Of a DNA stretch of 64,000 nucleotides, positions 15,364 through 23,357 are shown in pieces. The translations under genes and the position numbers were made by a program. How positions within the stretch are numbered: the first letter of the stretch is position 1; each line of letters begins with the position of its first letter. The DNA lies in assembly GCA_030533085.1 (NCBI GenBank), contig JAUNJZ010000010.1:1-64000 (forward strand), read 5' to 3'. The notes beneath the pieces are model-generated. The model did not search any database, was not told where the DNA came from, and saw only the letters and a list, made by a program, of their open reading frames with translations. This DNA is from Synergistaceae bacterium. Its GTDB lineage: Bacteria; Synergistota; Synergistia; Synergistales; Synergistaceae.

Positions 15364-15844
15364 ACAGCTCCTGCTGATAGGCCGGCTCATCTTCTGCTGA
15401 AACGCCGCGGAGCTGGCTATAGCGTTCTTTGATGTACTCCATTAGTTCATCGCGCACAGCTTTACCTTTTCTTAGTTCTAAAAGGTCCATGGGGTTAGGC
15501 AGTTCGGTACTGTTATCCGGGGTAGTCCATCCGGCGCCGGCATCTATCAAAATCTTCGCGCAGTCAATATGACCCTGAGAGCAAGCTCTGCTAAACGAGT
15601 TGTGTCCCCATTTATCACGGAGGTTAATATCAGCACCCAATTCTATAAGCGTCCGGCAGCATTCGGGTTTATTCCAATTTGCGGCGCCGTGCAGCAGCGT
15701 AAGGCCGTATTTATCTGCGTAATCAATAGGGAAGCCGTCAGCGATAGCCGCTTTTATTCGATTTACAGCTTCTGTTCCCGTTTCGCGATAAATAGTAGTT
15801 ATCAGCACATTGAACATTTCTTGCTGTTCTTCTTTGTCCAGCAT
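15362..15844 (-). CDS. ankyrin-repeat protein of the array, 160 residues
   Basis: This is the cleanest single unit. A helical start (LDKEEQQEMFNVL) is followed by AAIADGFPIDYADKYGLTLL, ankyrin repeats HGAANWNKPECCRTLIEL and NSFSRACSQGHIDCAKIL, the segment NPMDLLELRKGKAVRDEL, a YIKERY helix and the tail EDEPAYQQEL. There is no signal peptide and no membrane segment. The ribosome binding site is GAGTGAGAG close to ATG 15844. It can serve as the reference for its damaged neighbours. Confidence 0.82.
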   Translation of the reverse strand: MLDKEEQQEMFNVLITTIYRETGTEAVNRIKAAIADGFPIDYADKYGLTLLHGAANWNKPECCRTLIELGADINLRDKWGHNSFSRACSQGHIDCAKILIDAGAGWTTPDNSTELPNPMDLLELRKGKAVRDELMEYIKERYSQLRGVSAEDEPAYQQEL

Positions 15845-15890
15845 TATCTCTCACTCTTTTTGACATTATTCCTCTTTCTTTTCCCTATGT

Positions 15891-16080
15891 TTACTGCATC
15901 CAATTTGAATTATCTCTCATTCTCTTTCCCTCGGTTACTTCCCTCATTCTCTTTCTTTCGGTTACCGCATCTAATTTGAATGTTTATTCTTCTCCCCTTT
16001 CCCTTTACTTCTTCTTCTTCTATCTCTTCGCCATGGTTTCATTCTTCATTCTTTTCGTCTTGGTTACTTCATCCGATTTA
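15891..16080 (-). repeat. leader-motif repeats and pyrimidine-rich spacer
   Basis: Leader motifs occur near 15891-15908 and 15959-15979, with a third (GGTTACTTCATCCGATTTA) near 16063-16081, and degenerate copies between. The spacer is strongly C/T-rich on the plus strand. No gene is supported in it. The right-hand copy touches the old tail stop of the next ankyrin gene. Confidence 0.7.
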
Positions 16081-16100
16081 TTAAAGCTCCTGCTGGTAGT

Positions 16101-16574
16101 CTAGCTCTTCCTCTTTTGAAGATTGAGATGCCGGGCGATGTACGCTTCCAGTTCCGCTTTTTCGGTTGTCCAACCACGAAATCCCAGATCCTTCAACGGC
16201 AGCTTGCCATCGTTGCTTGGGATATCCCATCTTGCGCCGGCGTCTATTAAGAGCTTCGCGCAATCGATATTTACTCGCCAACAGGCGTTTAAAAAAGGAG
16301 TCCATCCACAATTATCCTTAAGATTGGGGTCAGCGCCTAGTTCAATAAGCGCCCGACAGCACTCTGGCCTGTTATGCCCGGCCGCCTGATGCAGCAGTGT
16401 CCAGCCGTCTTTATCTATGTAATTTACTGGGAACCCTGCTTCCACCGCTTCACGTATCAGCTTCGCCGCCTTCTTGTCGTTTCTTCCGTTGAGTATTCCT
16501 TTTCCACAGAGAGTAAACGCAAGCCTATAATACATAGTTTTTAATTCTCCTATGTTTCTCTCTTCCTTCGACAT
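16101..16574 (-). CDS. ankyrin-repeat protein of the array, tail frameshifted
   Basis: A single unit: MSKEERNIGELK start, EAGFPVNYIDKDGWTLLHQAAGHNRPECCRALIELGADPNL, CGWTPFLNACWRVNIDCAKLLIDAGA, LPLKDLGF and AYIARHLNLQ. In its own frame it ends KRKS at 16101. A one-step frame change just before the end gives SSKEEELDYQQEL, ending at 16081, which matches the conserved tail of 15362, so an indel has removed the tail. ATG 16574 follows the leader motif GGATGAGGTAACC; an upstream GTG at 16622 is possible. Confidence 0.75.
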   Translation of the reverse strand: MSKEERNIGELKTMYYRLAFTLCGKGILNGRNDKKAAKLIREAVEAGFPVNYIDKDGWTLLHQAAGHNRPECCRALIELGADPNLKDNCGWTPFLNACWRVNIDCAKLLIDAGARWDIPSNDGKLPLKDLGFRGWTTEKAELEAYIARHLNLQKRKS

Positions 16575-16627
16575 GGTTACCTCATCCAATTTATATTGCC
16601 TTGATTGCTTCATCAGATTCACATTCC

Positions 16628-17716
16628 CTATATCTCAGGGGCGTCGTTTAATTCTTCCTGCGCGGAAGCTTTCTGCGCAATATTGAGATGTTCGGCAATA
16701 TACGCCTCCAACTCATCTCTTATACCTTTCCCATGCCTTTCCTCTAATATATCCAGCGGCAGTTCGCCGATTTCGTCAGGGATGTTAGGATCGCCCCCGG
16801 CGTCGATTACTAGCTTGGCACAGGGTATACCACTTAATGAGGAGTCGCAGGCATCGTAAAAGGGAGTCTTTCCCCGGTTATCCTCAACATTGACGTCTGC
16901 TCCAGCGTCAGTCAGGAGTTTGACGTTCTCAAAACACGCGTGGCTACAGGCTTGATGAATAGGGGCTCTCCCCCACCTATTCCGCGCGTTCACGTCGGCT
17001 CCGAGTTCGACAAATACCCGGCAGCACTCCGGTTTATCAAACTCCGCTGCCCAATTCAACAGCGTGTTCCCGTCTCTATCCAAGTGATCTATCGGAAAAC
17101 CTGCGGCAACAGCTTCTCTTATCAGCTGATTGATCTGATCACAATGACTTTCACCCTTCATCATGATGTTGTGTGCGAGCTTGCCGTGTATCATTTTAAA
17201 GTCTTTCTTGGTCATTTTAAGACTTCTGTTTGTAAGCCAATCTGTGGACTTCTTGAATATACCGGGTTTGACAGACTTGACCTGCGTTATGTATTCTTCT
17301 ACCTGAGCGCGGATTTCTTCTCCACCCCGTTGTTGTTCCAGTACATCCAACGGCGAAATACCGTTTTTGTCTGGAGCGTCAGGGTCGGCTCCTGCGTCAA
17401 TCAGAGCTTTGACGCAGTCAAAACCTTCTTTACCGCTCATTCTGTTTAATCTGAAACAGGCGTTAAACATCGCGGTCTTGTTCATTCTGTCCTTGTAATT
17501 GACGTCGGCTCCCAGCTCAATGAGTGCCTGGCAGCACTCAGGGCTGTTATAGCAGACCGCCAGGTGAAGCATTGGCCAGCCTGTAACGCCTTCAGCATGA
17601 TCGACAGGAAAACCGTTAGCTACCGCTTCGCGTATCATGTCAACGGCGTTAGGATCCTTTGAAGCTATTGCTTTTGCAAGCTTCATGTATATTCTTTGAT
17701 TTTTCGTTTTGTTCAT
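16628..17716 (-). CDS. two-unit ankyrin-repeat protein, 362 residues
   Basis: Two complete array units lie head to tail. Unit 1 (about residues 1-150) has AVANGFPVDHAEG, the PECCQALIELGADVNYKD repeat and SPLDVLEQQRGGEEIRAQVEEYI. Unit 2 (about 180-350) has AVAAGFPIDHLDRDGNTLLNWAA, PECCRVFVELGADVNARN and NVEDNRGKTPFYDAC, then PLDILEERHGKGIRDELEAYIAEHL. The tail is EELNDAPEI. TAAGGAGGAATTATAAA precedes ATG. Its stop lies only 53 nt before the next array gene, so these two genes at least are cotranscribed. Internal duplication is obvious. Confidence 0.85.
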   Translation of the reverse strand: MNKTKNQRIYMKLAKAIASKDPNAVDMIREAVANGFPVDHAEGVTGWPMLHLAVCYNSPECCQALIELGADVNYKDRMNKTAMFNACFRLNRMSGKEGFDCVKALIDAGADPDAPDKNGISPLDVLEQQRGGEEIRAQVEEYITQVKSVKPGIFKKSTDWLTNRSLKMTKKDFKMIHGKLAHNIMMKGESHCDQINQLIREAVAAGFPIDHLDRDGNTLLNWAAEFDKPECCRVFVELGADVNARNRWGRAPIHQACSHACFENVKLLTDAGADVNVEDNRGKTPFYDACDSSLSGIPCAKLVIDAGGDPNIPDEIGELPLDILEERHGKGIRDELEAYIAEHLNIAQKASAQEELNDAPEI

Positions 17717-17827
17717 TTTATAATTCCTCCTTACGCAGATAATTTCGTTTAGCCGTCCGGTATTAATATATCTGTTAGTTTAGATAACGCCCAAAAGCCT
17801 AAAAAGAAGCTCTGTTATTGGGAAAGA

Positions 17828-17849
17828 CCCCGCCTGATATCAGGCGGGG
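17828..17849. terminator. perfect 22-bp palindrome after the 451-residue gene
   Basis: An 11-bp perfect dyad (CCCCGCCTGAT and its complement) sits between the stop at 17887 and the next gene. The minus-strand tail is TCTTTCCC, a modest T run. It may only partly stop transcription into the ankyrin genes. Confidence 0.65.
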
Positions 17850-17886
17850 ATATACTGTCTCTTGTAATCTTGCGATTTTAAAGCTA

Positions 17887-19242
17887 TTAGATTTCAGGTC
17901 CGAATTCCTCTTCGTCCTGTTCCACGTCTTCTACCGCGATTTCACGGTTCTCTACGATTTCTCGGTTCTCTACATTTGCTTCTTTGACCTGTTCTATCCG
18001 CTCTTCCTTGACCTCTTCACGGTGCTCTTCGACTATCTCATCAGAGATGTCTATCCCGCGCTGAATATTCAGGTCGGTCACAACGCCGCTTGCGCTTACC
18101 GCGGCTGAACTGACAGAGACGCCTCCGTCCTTCGTCATTCGCGCGGACTCAAAGCGGCAGTCCTTCCCATCGCTTACCGTGCAGGAGGCCTCATAGAAGT
18201 CTGATTCGGGGTCCGCCGTTACCGTCGCGTACAGAACGAAGGGAACCTTTCGTTCTTCCGGAATAGGCTTATCGACCTCGATTTCAACGTCGTTCTTCTC
18301 CAGAGAGGTCTTCAGATTCTCATAGAAATTCTCAAAGACCGGCTTAAGCTCTTTAGGAGCGCTCTTTATGTACTCGTCAATGTGCTTATCCAGATCCTGT
18401 TTGTGGATCAGCGTTATCGACGGATTCATAAAGTTCTCTTTTATATTCTTCGTCTCTTCGTCAAGTATCTTGTCAAAGCGTATCCTATCGACTCCCAGCT
18501 CTTCTTTCTTAATATGGAAGTCCTTCTCCAGCCAGTCGTTTATCGATACCGTGTGATTCACAGGGTCCGCCTTATTAAGACAATACTCGTAAATAGAATT
18601 AAGCTCCTGAAGCATCGCCTTTCTGATAGGCTCCCGCAGGTCCGCGGCAATTATCCTGTCGTTTGCTTTTACCAGCGCGTTTTTGATCCTTCTTATGTCG
18701 ATGCTGCCGTCGCTTACGGTATCCAGAAAGATTGACCTGCTGCGGGCTATATCGACGTTCAGCAGCTCTCTTTCAAGTCCTTTATACGCCTCTTTATCCG
18801 TATTGACCAAAGCCCACAGGCTGCGTCTTGAGGCGTCGAACTCTGAGGGAGAGAAGAGGCCGGCCAGCACGTCTTTGAAGCGCGTTTTGTCTTCCGGCAG
18901 AATATGAGCCTCGGCCGATTTGCGGATATCGTCAACCGCCTTTTCGTCGAGGAAGTAGTCGCCGCCCCTTACTTCATCCTCATGAGCTCTGACGCAGAGG
19001 ATGAAATCTGAGCTGTGAATTTTCCCGTCTTTAATTCCCGGCAGCTGTTTGTTCAGCTCGTCTTTATCGCTCTTGAAAGCTTCAAGATAAGCGGCGGTTC
19101 CGGGGAAATAGATGTTGATACCGCTTTGGAAGACGTTGTCTCCGTATTTATCCATTATGTCTCTGCGGGCCAGCAGCTCATTCGGATAAGGGCCGCTTTT
19201 TTTATGTGAACGCGAAGTAAGCTTTTTATTAAATCCAGGCAT
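17887..19242 (-). CDS. 451-residue hypothetical protein with an ankyrin-array tail
   Basis: I recognise no family. It looks soluble and mainly helical to about residue 330, has a beta-rich patch (VPFVLYATVTADPESDFYEASCTV), then a Glu-rich coiled stretch with repeated ENREIVENREIA, and ends EEEFGPEI. The final FGPEI is identical to that of the ankyrin protein at 14102, yet four of the five codons differ synonymously. The gene lies directly upstream of the array on the same strand. It may be a partner, substrate or fellow cargo of the ankyrin proteins. There is no signal peptide and only a weak ribosome binding site. Confidence 0.65.
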   Translation of the reverse strand: MPGFNKKLTSRSHKKSGPYPNELLARRDIMDKYGDNVFQSGINIYFPGTAAYLEAFKSDKDELNKQLPGIKDGKIHSSDFILCVRAHEDEVRGGDYFLDEKAVDDIRKSAEAHILPEDKTRFKDVLAGLFSPSEFDASRRSLWALVNTDKEAYKGLERELLNVDIARSRSIFLDTVSDGSIDIRRIKNALVKANDRIIAADLREPIRKAMLQELNSIYEYCLNKADPVNHTVSINDWLEKDFHIKKEELGVDRIRFDKILDEETKNIKENFMNPSITLIHKQDLDKHIDEYIKSAPKELKPVFENFYENLKTSLEKNDVEIEVDKPIPEERKVPFVLYATVTADPESDFYEASCTVSDGKDCRFESARMTKDGGVSVSSAAVSASGVVTDLNIQRGIDISDEIVEEHREEVKEERIEQVKEANVENREIVENREIAVEDVEQDEEEFGPEI

Positions 19243-19533
19243 CTTTGATATTCGCTCTGTGTAAAAAGCACAGCGGCTTTTACAGAGCTCCTCCTTTAGT
19301 GATTAGTTTCATTTGTAGTTGCTTTTAGTATATTCGTTCTTTTCCGTACCTTTGGGTTTTTTACCGCAATTGTCAGTTGGAGCTCCCTAAATTCACAAAT
19401 AAATTTTGAGCGTAGAAGACGAAAACGGGGAAGCTTTAGCGCCTCTGAAAGCATTATACAGCCCGCCCGAGGATGAAAACAAGAAGAAAGCGCGGCTAAT
19501 TTTTGAGAAAGCAATCGATTGGAGGAATCCCAT

Positions 19534-20292
19534 ATGCCGAGACTGAAAACCGGATGGGTAAAGAAACAGGATATAAAACCGTCAGTCGCTCCCGGCGACT
19601 ATAAAGAAACGACAGACAAACACGAAGTCACCGTCACAGGGGGTCCCTGCGCCGCCGGACGGTCCGGTGCCACAAGCCGCGCCGATGCGGGAAGCGACGC
19701 CGATACAAAGCCCAAGGCTCGTTCCAGGAACCGCTATTACAAGGAAACCGAAGCTGAGAAGGCCGAAAGGAAGAGGCTGAAGGCCCGAAAGAAATTCACC
19801 CCCGGCTTCATAAACAAAGAAGGGGATATTCAGATGAGGCACAGACGGCGCCAGTATGAGAACAAGCTCGACAGGCAGTCCGCCGGGAATGAAGATATAG
19901 CCGACAAGCTGCTTATCAAGCTGACTCAGGAAACTGAAGCTCCGTTGAAAACCGAAATGGACCCAAAAGAGCTCTGTGAAATACTGGGGCTGAAGTTCGT
20001 CACGAAAGACGATATGGTGCTGCGCCTCTTCAGGTCGCCTCTTTCCGTCCCTGTCGGCAGCTGCTTTCATATCGTTGACTCCTACCTTGACGACCCCGTA
20101 GAGCTCATTCAGATACTCAACAAGACCACCTTGATGTTCGTCTTTAAGACCCTTTCTACGGGAATGGTCACCACCTACATACCGACCGCTTTGCGTGAGG
20201 CGCGGAAGATTGAGTATCTCCCGAAAAAACCGGCTCCTGTCAGCAGCGGCAGGAAAAGGCGGATACAGGAAGCGCGAAAGGGGCTGGCGTAA
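19534..20292 (+). CDS. basic hypothetical protein, 252 residues
   Basis: The N-terminal half is low complexity and highly basic (SRNRYYKETEAEKAERKRLKARKKF), likely disordered and able to bind nucleic acid. The C-terminal half (about residues 120-235) is folded: a helical LCEILGLKFV segment and a beta-rich block ending VFKTLSTGMVTTYIPTALREAR. No family is recognised. GGAGGA lies 9 nt before ATG 19534, so the in-frame TTG at 19519 is not the start. It heads a four-gene plus-strand cluster, divergent from the ankyrin side. Confidence 0.6.
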   Translation: MPRLKTGWVKKQDIKPSVAPGDYKETTDKHEVTVTGGPCAAGRSGATSRADAGSDADTKPKARSRNRYYKETEAEKAERKRLKARKKFTPGFINKEGDIQMRHRRRQYENKLDRQSAGNEDIADKLLIKLTQETEAPLKTEMDPKELCEILGLKFVTKDDMVLRLFRSPLSVPVGSCFHIVDSYLDDPVELIQILNKTTLMFVFKTLSTGMVTTYIPTALREARKIEYLPKKPAPVSSGRKRRIQEARKGLA

Positions 20293-20297
20293 CGGCT

Positions 20298-20792
20298 ATG
20301 GCACAGTTTAGAAAACGCCTTGAAGAAGAAGCTATAAGAGTGCCTCATCCGGAGTACGACGACGAGCTTGAAGAGGATGAAGAGGATCTTGAAGAGGAAG
20401 ATGACGAAGACGGTTGGAACGTCAACAACCGTAAGTATATTCCGCTGCCCCAGGAGCTGCTGATCCAGCTTGGGGGAAAGGGCTGCATCCGCAAGTATTA
20501 TGAACAGACGGTTGACAAGATATACGAAGCCATGTGCGCCCATAAGGTCTATTACGACAAGCAGATGGCCCGCTGCGGTTATCCGATAAAAGACATCATC
20601 CCGACCAAAGAGCAGATCCGCAATCACATCTTCGACTGGGACTCCTTCCTTTTCGGATGGTTCGCCTTTGAGATAAAGAACAGGGAAGGGGACGCGCGGC
20701 TTTGGTGTCCTGAAGATTCCCTGCCTCTGATGAACACCTTTATAGAGGACGTATCTTCTGGCAAGCAGCCGCGAATCCTGCGGGGGATATAA
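20298..20792 (+). CDS. hypothetical protein with an acidic N-terminus
   Basis: Residues 18-40 are almost entirely Asp and Glu. The rest is a compact helical domain with Trp, Tyr and Cys residues (LIQLGGKGCIRKYYEQTVDK and IFDWDSFLFGWFAFEIKN). No family is recognised. It starts 5 nt after a strongly basic gene product and could bind that neighbour through charge; this is inference. GAAAGGGG lies about 14 nt upstream, a loose ribosome binding site. Confidence 0.55.
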   Translation: MAQFRKRLEEEAIRVPHPEYDDELEEDEEDLEEEDDEDGWNVNNRKYIPLPQELLIQLGGKGCIRKYYEQTVDKIYEAMCAHKVYYDKQMARCGYPIKDIIPTKEQIRNHIFDWDSFLFGWFAFEIKNREGDARLWCPEDSLPLMNTFIEDVSSGKQPRILRGI

Positions 20793-20798
20793 GAGATT

Positions 20799-21488
20799 TT
20801 GAAGCACAGAGACCATATTTCACTGGGGCTTCTGGTATTCTCAGGGGTAACGCTGGGAACGGCATTCACAAAATTAGCCGCGTTTTTCATAATAATCTTC
20901 CCCGCTTTCTTATCTCTTGACTATCTGCCCAGACTGGCCGTATTCCTGGCCGGCGTCTCTTTTCCGGACACCGACCAGCTCATATGGCCTAAAAAGGCGA
21001 TGGGACACAGGATGCTGACCCCCTTTCACGTCTTAAGCACCCCTATCATACTGACTGTAGCCTGCGCCCTGCTGTATTGGCTGTTACCGCAGCCCGCGCG
21101 GAATCTAATAAATGAGCCTTTAGGCTTATTTTCCGCCTTTACCTTCGGCTGGTTCGTCCATCTGTTGGGAGACGTAATACAGGGCGGCGTCAGGTTGGGC
21201 TTCGGAAGTAAAAAGCGCTTCGGCATTACCTCTTTCAACTGGAAGGTCTACACTGAAAGTCTTATCGGGACGCTTCTGTCGCTTGCTTTAAAGGGCTGCG
21301 GACTTGCCGCTTACGCTCTTACCTTTACTCTGGCCATGGACGCCGGAATGATAGCGGGAACCACTAACGCCATTGCCGCTTCCGCGCTGGTGCTCCAGGC
21401 TATAGGCTGCGGAAACGCGGTTACCTTCCTGGGCTTTCTTGCGGTCTACAGCCTCCTGTACTGCGGCTTTTTAAAATCAATACTATAA
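20799..21488 (+). CDS. YdjM-like membrane metal-dependent hydrolase family protein
   Basis: There are about six membrane segments. FPDTDQLIWPKKAMGHRMLTPFH near residues 55-77 and a later FGWFVHLLGDVIQGG block carry the Asp/His pairs of the YdjM (DUF457) family, membrane proteins predicted to be metal-dependent hydrolases and, in E. coli, LexA-regulated. The usual arrangement of a paired acidic motif plus HR in one loop and HLLGD in another is intact. It starts with TTG 6 nt after the previous stop. The length of 229 residues is slightly above the E. coli protein. The substrate is unknown. Confidence 0.7.
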   Translation: MKHRDHISLGLLVFSGVTLGTAFTKLAAFFIIIFPAFLSLDYLPRLAVFLAGVSFPDTDQLIWPKKAMGHRMLTPFHVLSTPIILTVACALLYWLLPQPARNLINEPLGLFSAFTFGWFVHLLGDVIQGGVRLGFGSKKRFGITSFNWKVYTESLIGTLLSLALKGCGLAAYALTFTLAMDAGMIAGTTNAIAASALVLQAIGCGNAVTFLGFLAVYSLLYCGFLKSIL

Positions 21489-21504
21489 GAGGAGTTCAAA
21501 CTCA

Positions 21505-21978
21505 ATGTCAGAAAACACAGTTACCGTAAATCCCGAAAAGCTGAAAAACATACCGCTGCGGATAAGCCCAGCGAACTTTCTGCCAAGCGTCTTGCTTTTA
21601 GCCGTCGTCTTCTGTATCTTCCAGAGAGTAACGGAAACGATAGTGAAATCCGCGGAGCCTTATATGCCCTGGGAGCTGATCACCGGTACCGAGGCGCTAC
21701 TGTATACCATATGGGTTTTTATAATTCTGTTTAAGATCTTCTCGGTAATCGATACCTTGTTTTCTCAAAGACTTTTAGTGCAGGGAGATCTGTTGATATA
21801 CCGGAAAGGGCTGCTTCGCAGAAGCGAGGTGACGATAAACAGGAACTGGATAGAGCTGGTGGAAAGACGGCAGGGAATATGGCAACGGCTGATAGGAGCC
21901 TGTGACTTGACGATATGTACGCTTCAGGTAAGCTTCACGATAAACGCGGTCCCATATGACCTTGATATCAAACCTTAA
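21505..21978 (+). CDS. membrane protein with a bacterial PH-like (DUF304) domain
   Basis: Two membrane helices (about residues 27-45 and 60-78) are followed by a beta-rich soluble domain: LLIYRKGLLRRSEVTINRNWIELVERRQGIWQRLIGACDLTICT. The G-LL-R-V-I-R--I--V---Q---QRL-G--L pattern is the bacterial pleckstrin-homology fold of YdbS/YdbT proteins. TAAGAGGAGTTC precedes ATG. It is the last gene of the plus-strand cluster and is followed at once by a terminator. Role in the element is unknown. Confidence 0.7.
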   Translation: MSENTVTVNPEKLKNIPLRISPANFLPSVLLLAVVFCIFQRVTETIVKSAEPYMPWELITGTEALLYTIWVFIILFKIFSVIDTLFSQRLLVQGDLLIYRKGLLRRSEVTINRNWIELVERRQGIWQRLIGACDLTICTLQVSFTINAVPYDLDIKP

Positions 21979-21985
21979 GAAAACA

Positions 21986-22018
21986 AGACCTCCGGAAATT
22001 CCGGGGGTCTTTTAATTT
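21986..22018 (+). terminator. terminator between the cluster and the integrase
   Basis: AGACC-CCGG (21986-21995) pairs with CCGG-GGTCT (22001-22010) and is followed by TTTTAATTT. It lies between converging genes and can serve both. Confidence 0.8.
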
Positions 22019-22025
22019 ATCTAAT

Positions 22026-23273
22026 TTAATTAGGCAGCAGGCCGTCAATTTTCGACAGAGCCTTTTTTAAGTTTTCCGGCGACAGGTGGGCGTATCGCTG
22101 CGTCATCCGTATTGTTTCATGCGTCATAAGACGCTGTACAGTGTAGAGCTCAACTCCCGCCATAACAAGCTGGCTGGCAAAATCGTGCCGGAGGTCGTGC
22201 CAGCGGAAATTCTCGATTTTCGCCTCTTTTAAGAGGCGTTTCCAGTCTCTCATAATTGACGTATATGCTACCGGAGTTCCCTGTTTCCCGCGGCGTATTA
22301 CGTGATCTTCCGGCTTTATCGGCCCCCATGTTTGTTCACTGTATTCGCGCCATACTTCAAGAGCTTTTTTCGCAACGACGGATAGCGGCAGGTCATAGCT
22401 TTTTTTGCTTTTTGCCAGACGCGGCGATATATGTATGGTTTGACCTCCGTCGGGCTGCGACGTAATATCGCCCCAGCACAGCCCTAGTAAAGCGCCGCAC
22501 CGGATACCGGTGTGGTTTGCTATGGTCACGGCAGTTTTCAGGTAATCTTTGCCTTGTTTCTGTTCACGCGCTTCCAAAGCTGCGTACAGCCGTTTACGCT
22601 CTTCAGGCGATAAGTAGCGGGTTTTGACGTCGCTGTCGGTCGTTGCTTGCTTGGCGATTCGGGGGAATTGATAGTCTTCTTCTATTAACCCCTCGCGCTT
22701 CGCCCAATTTATCATGGCTATTAGTCTTGACATATATTCGTTAATAGAGGCTCCTTTAAGGCCCTTTTGTCTATATGTTTCGATGCAGTCCGTTATCATC
22801 TTTTTATCGATATCGTTAAAACGTAACGGGAAAAGCGCGGAGAAGCGCGAAATGCTATGTAATATATGTTTATGGCTTCGGTTTGGAGCCAGACCGTATG
22901 CCGGCTGCAAGTACTCAGCGTATTTATCGCGGATTTCTCGCAGCGTTGGATTTTTGATTTCGATTTCCGGCTCAGCCTTTGGTTTTACGAGCTTTTTAAT
23001 ATCCTTTTCTTCACCGATGGCTTTTTGAGCAAGTAGTTTCATTGCGGTTTCACGCGCCGCTTTGAGCGTTGTCGCTCCATCCGCTATCTTTATTTGCTTT
23101 GTTTTGTTATCAACCGGGGATGTATAGCTAATATACCATGTTCGCCGCCCCGAAGGGCGGATCATCAGATATAGACACGGTATGCCTCCCGCGCCTTTAT
23201 CCCAGTATCTTATGATCTTATCCGCCGGCTGTAATTTGTTGATTTTCGATTGTGTCAGCGCTTCTGCTGCCAT
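22026..23273 (-). CDS. tyrosine recombinase (integrase) with an N-terminal arm-binding domain
   Basis: Residues 1-90 form a DUF4102-like arm-DNA-binding domain (WDKGAGGIPCLYLMIRPSGRRTWYISY). A SAM-like core-binding domain follows (about 105-205), then the catalytic domain. Arg258 (HTGIRCGALLGL), a Lys near 293, His359 and Arg362 (HDLRHDF), His385 and Tyr394 make a full catalytic set, so the enzyme appears intact. AAGGAGG precedes ATG. It sits at the right edge of the accessory block, facing away from the core genes, as expected for the integrase of an island or prophage. Inverted repeats lie upstream. Confidence 0.9.
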   Translation of the reverse strand: MAAEALTQSKINKLQPADKIIRYWDKGAGGIPCLYLMIRPSGRRTWYISYTSPVDNKTKQIKIADGATTLKAARETAMKLLAQKAIGEEKDIKKLVKPKAEPEIEIKNPTLREIRDKYAEYLQPAYGLAPNRSHKHILHSISRFSALFPLRFNDIDKKMITDCIETYRQKGLKGASINEYMSRLIAMINWAKREGLIEEDYQFPRIAKQATTDSDVKTRYLSPEERKRLYAALEAREQKQGKDYLKTAVTIANHTGIRCGALLGLCWGDITSQPDGGQTIHISPRLAKSKKSYDLPLSVVAKKALEVWREYSEQTWGPIKPEDHVIRRGKQGTPVAYTSIMRDWKRLLKEAKIENFRWHDLRHDFASQLVMAGVELYTVQRLMTHETIRMTQRYAHLSPENLKKALSKIDGLLPN

Positions 23274-23357
23274 TTCATACGCCTCCTTATTTCGACTAAA
23301 ATAACTAACAAACGACTAACAGATATATTATCTTATATCACATGGTTTTGTCTATAC

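Noticed and set aside
15185-16080. CRISPR array in the repeat-rich gaps of the ankyrin genes
   Set aside because: The repeated motif is short, degenerate and irregularly spaced, and no cas genes are present.
19296-19514. Small minus-strand frame of 72 codons upstream of the four-gene cluster
   Set aside because: No ribosome binding site and no recognisable domain, and it lies in the A+T-rich divergent promoter region between 19242 and 19534.
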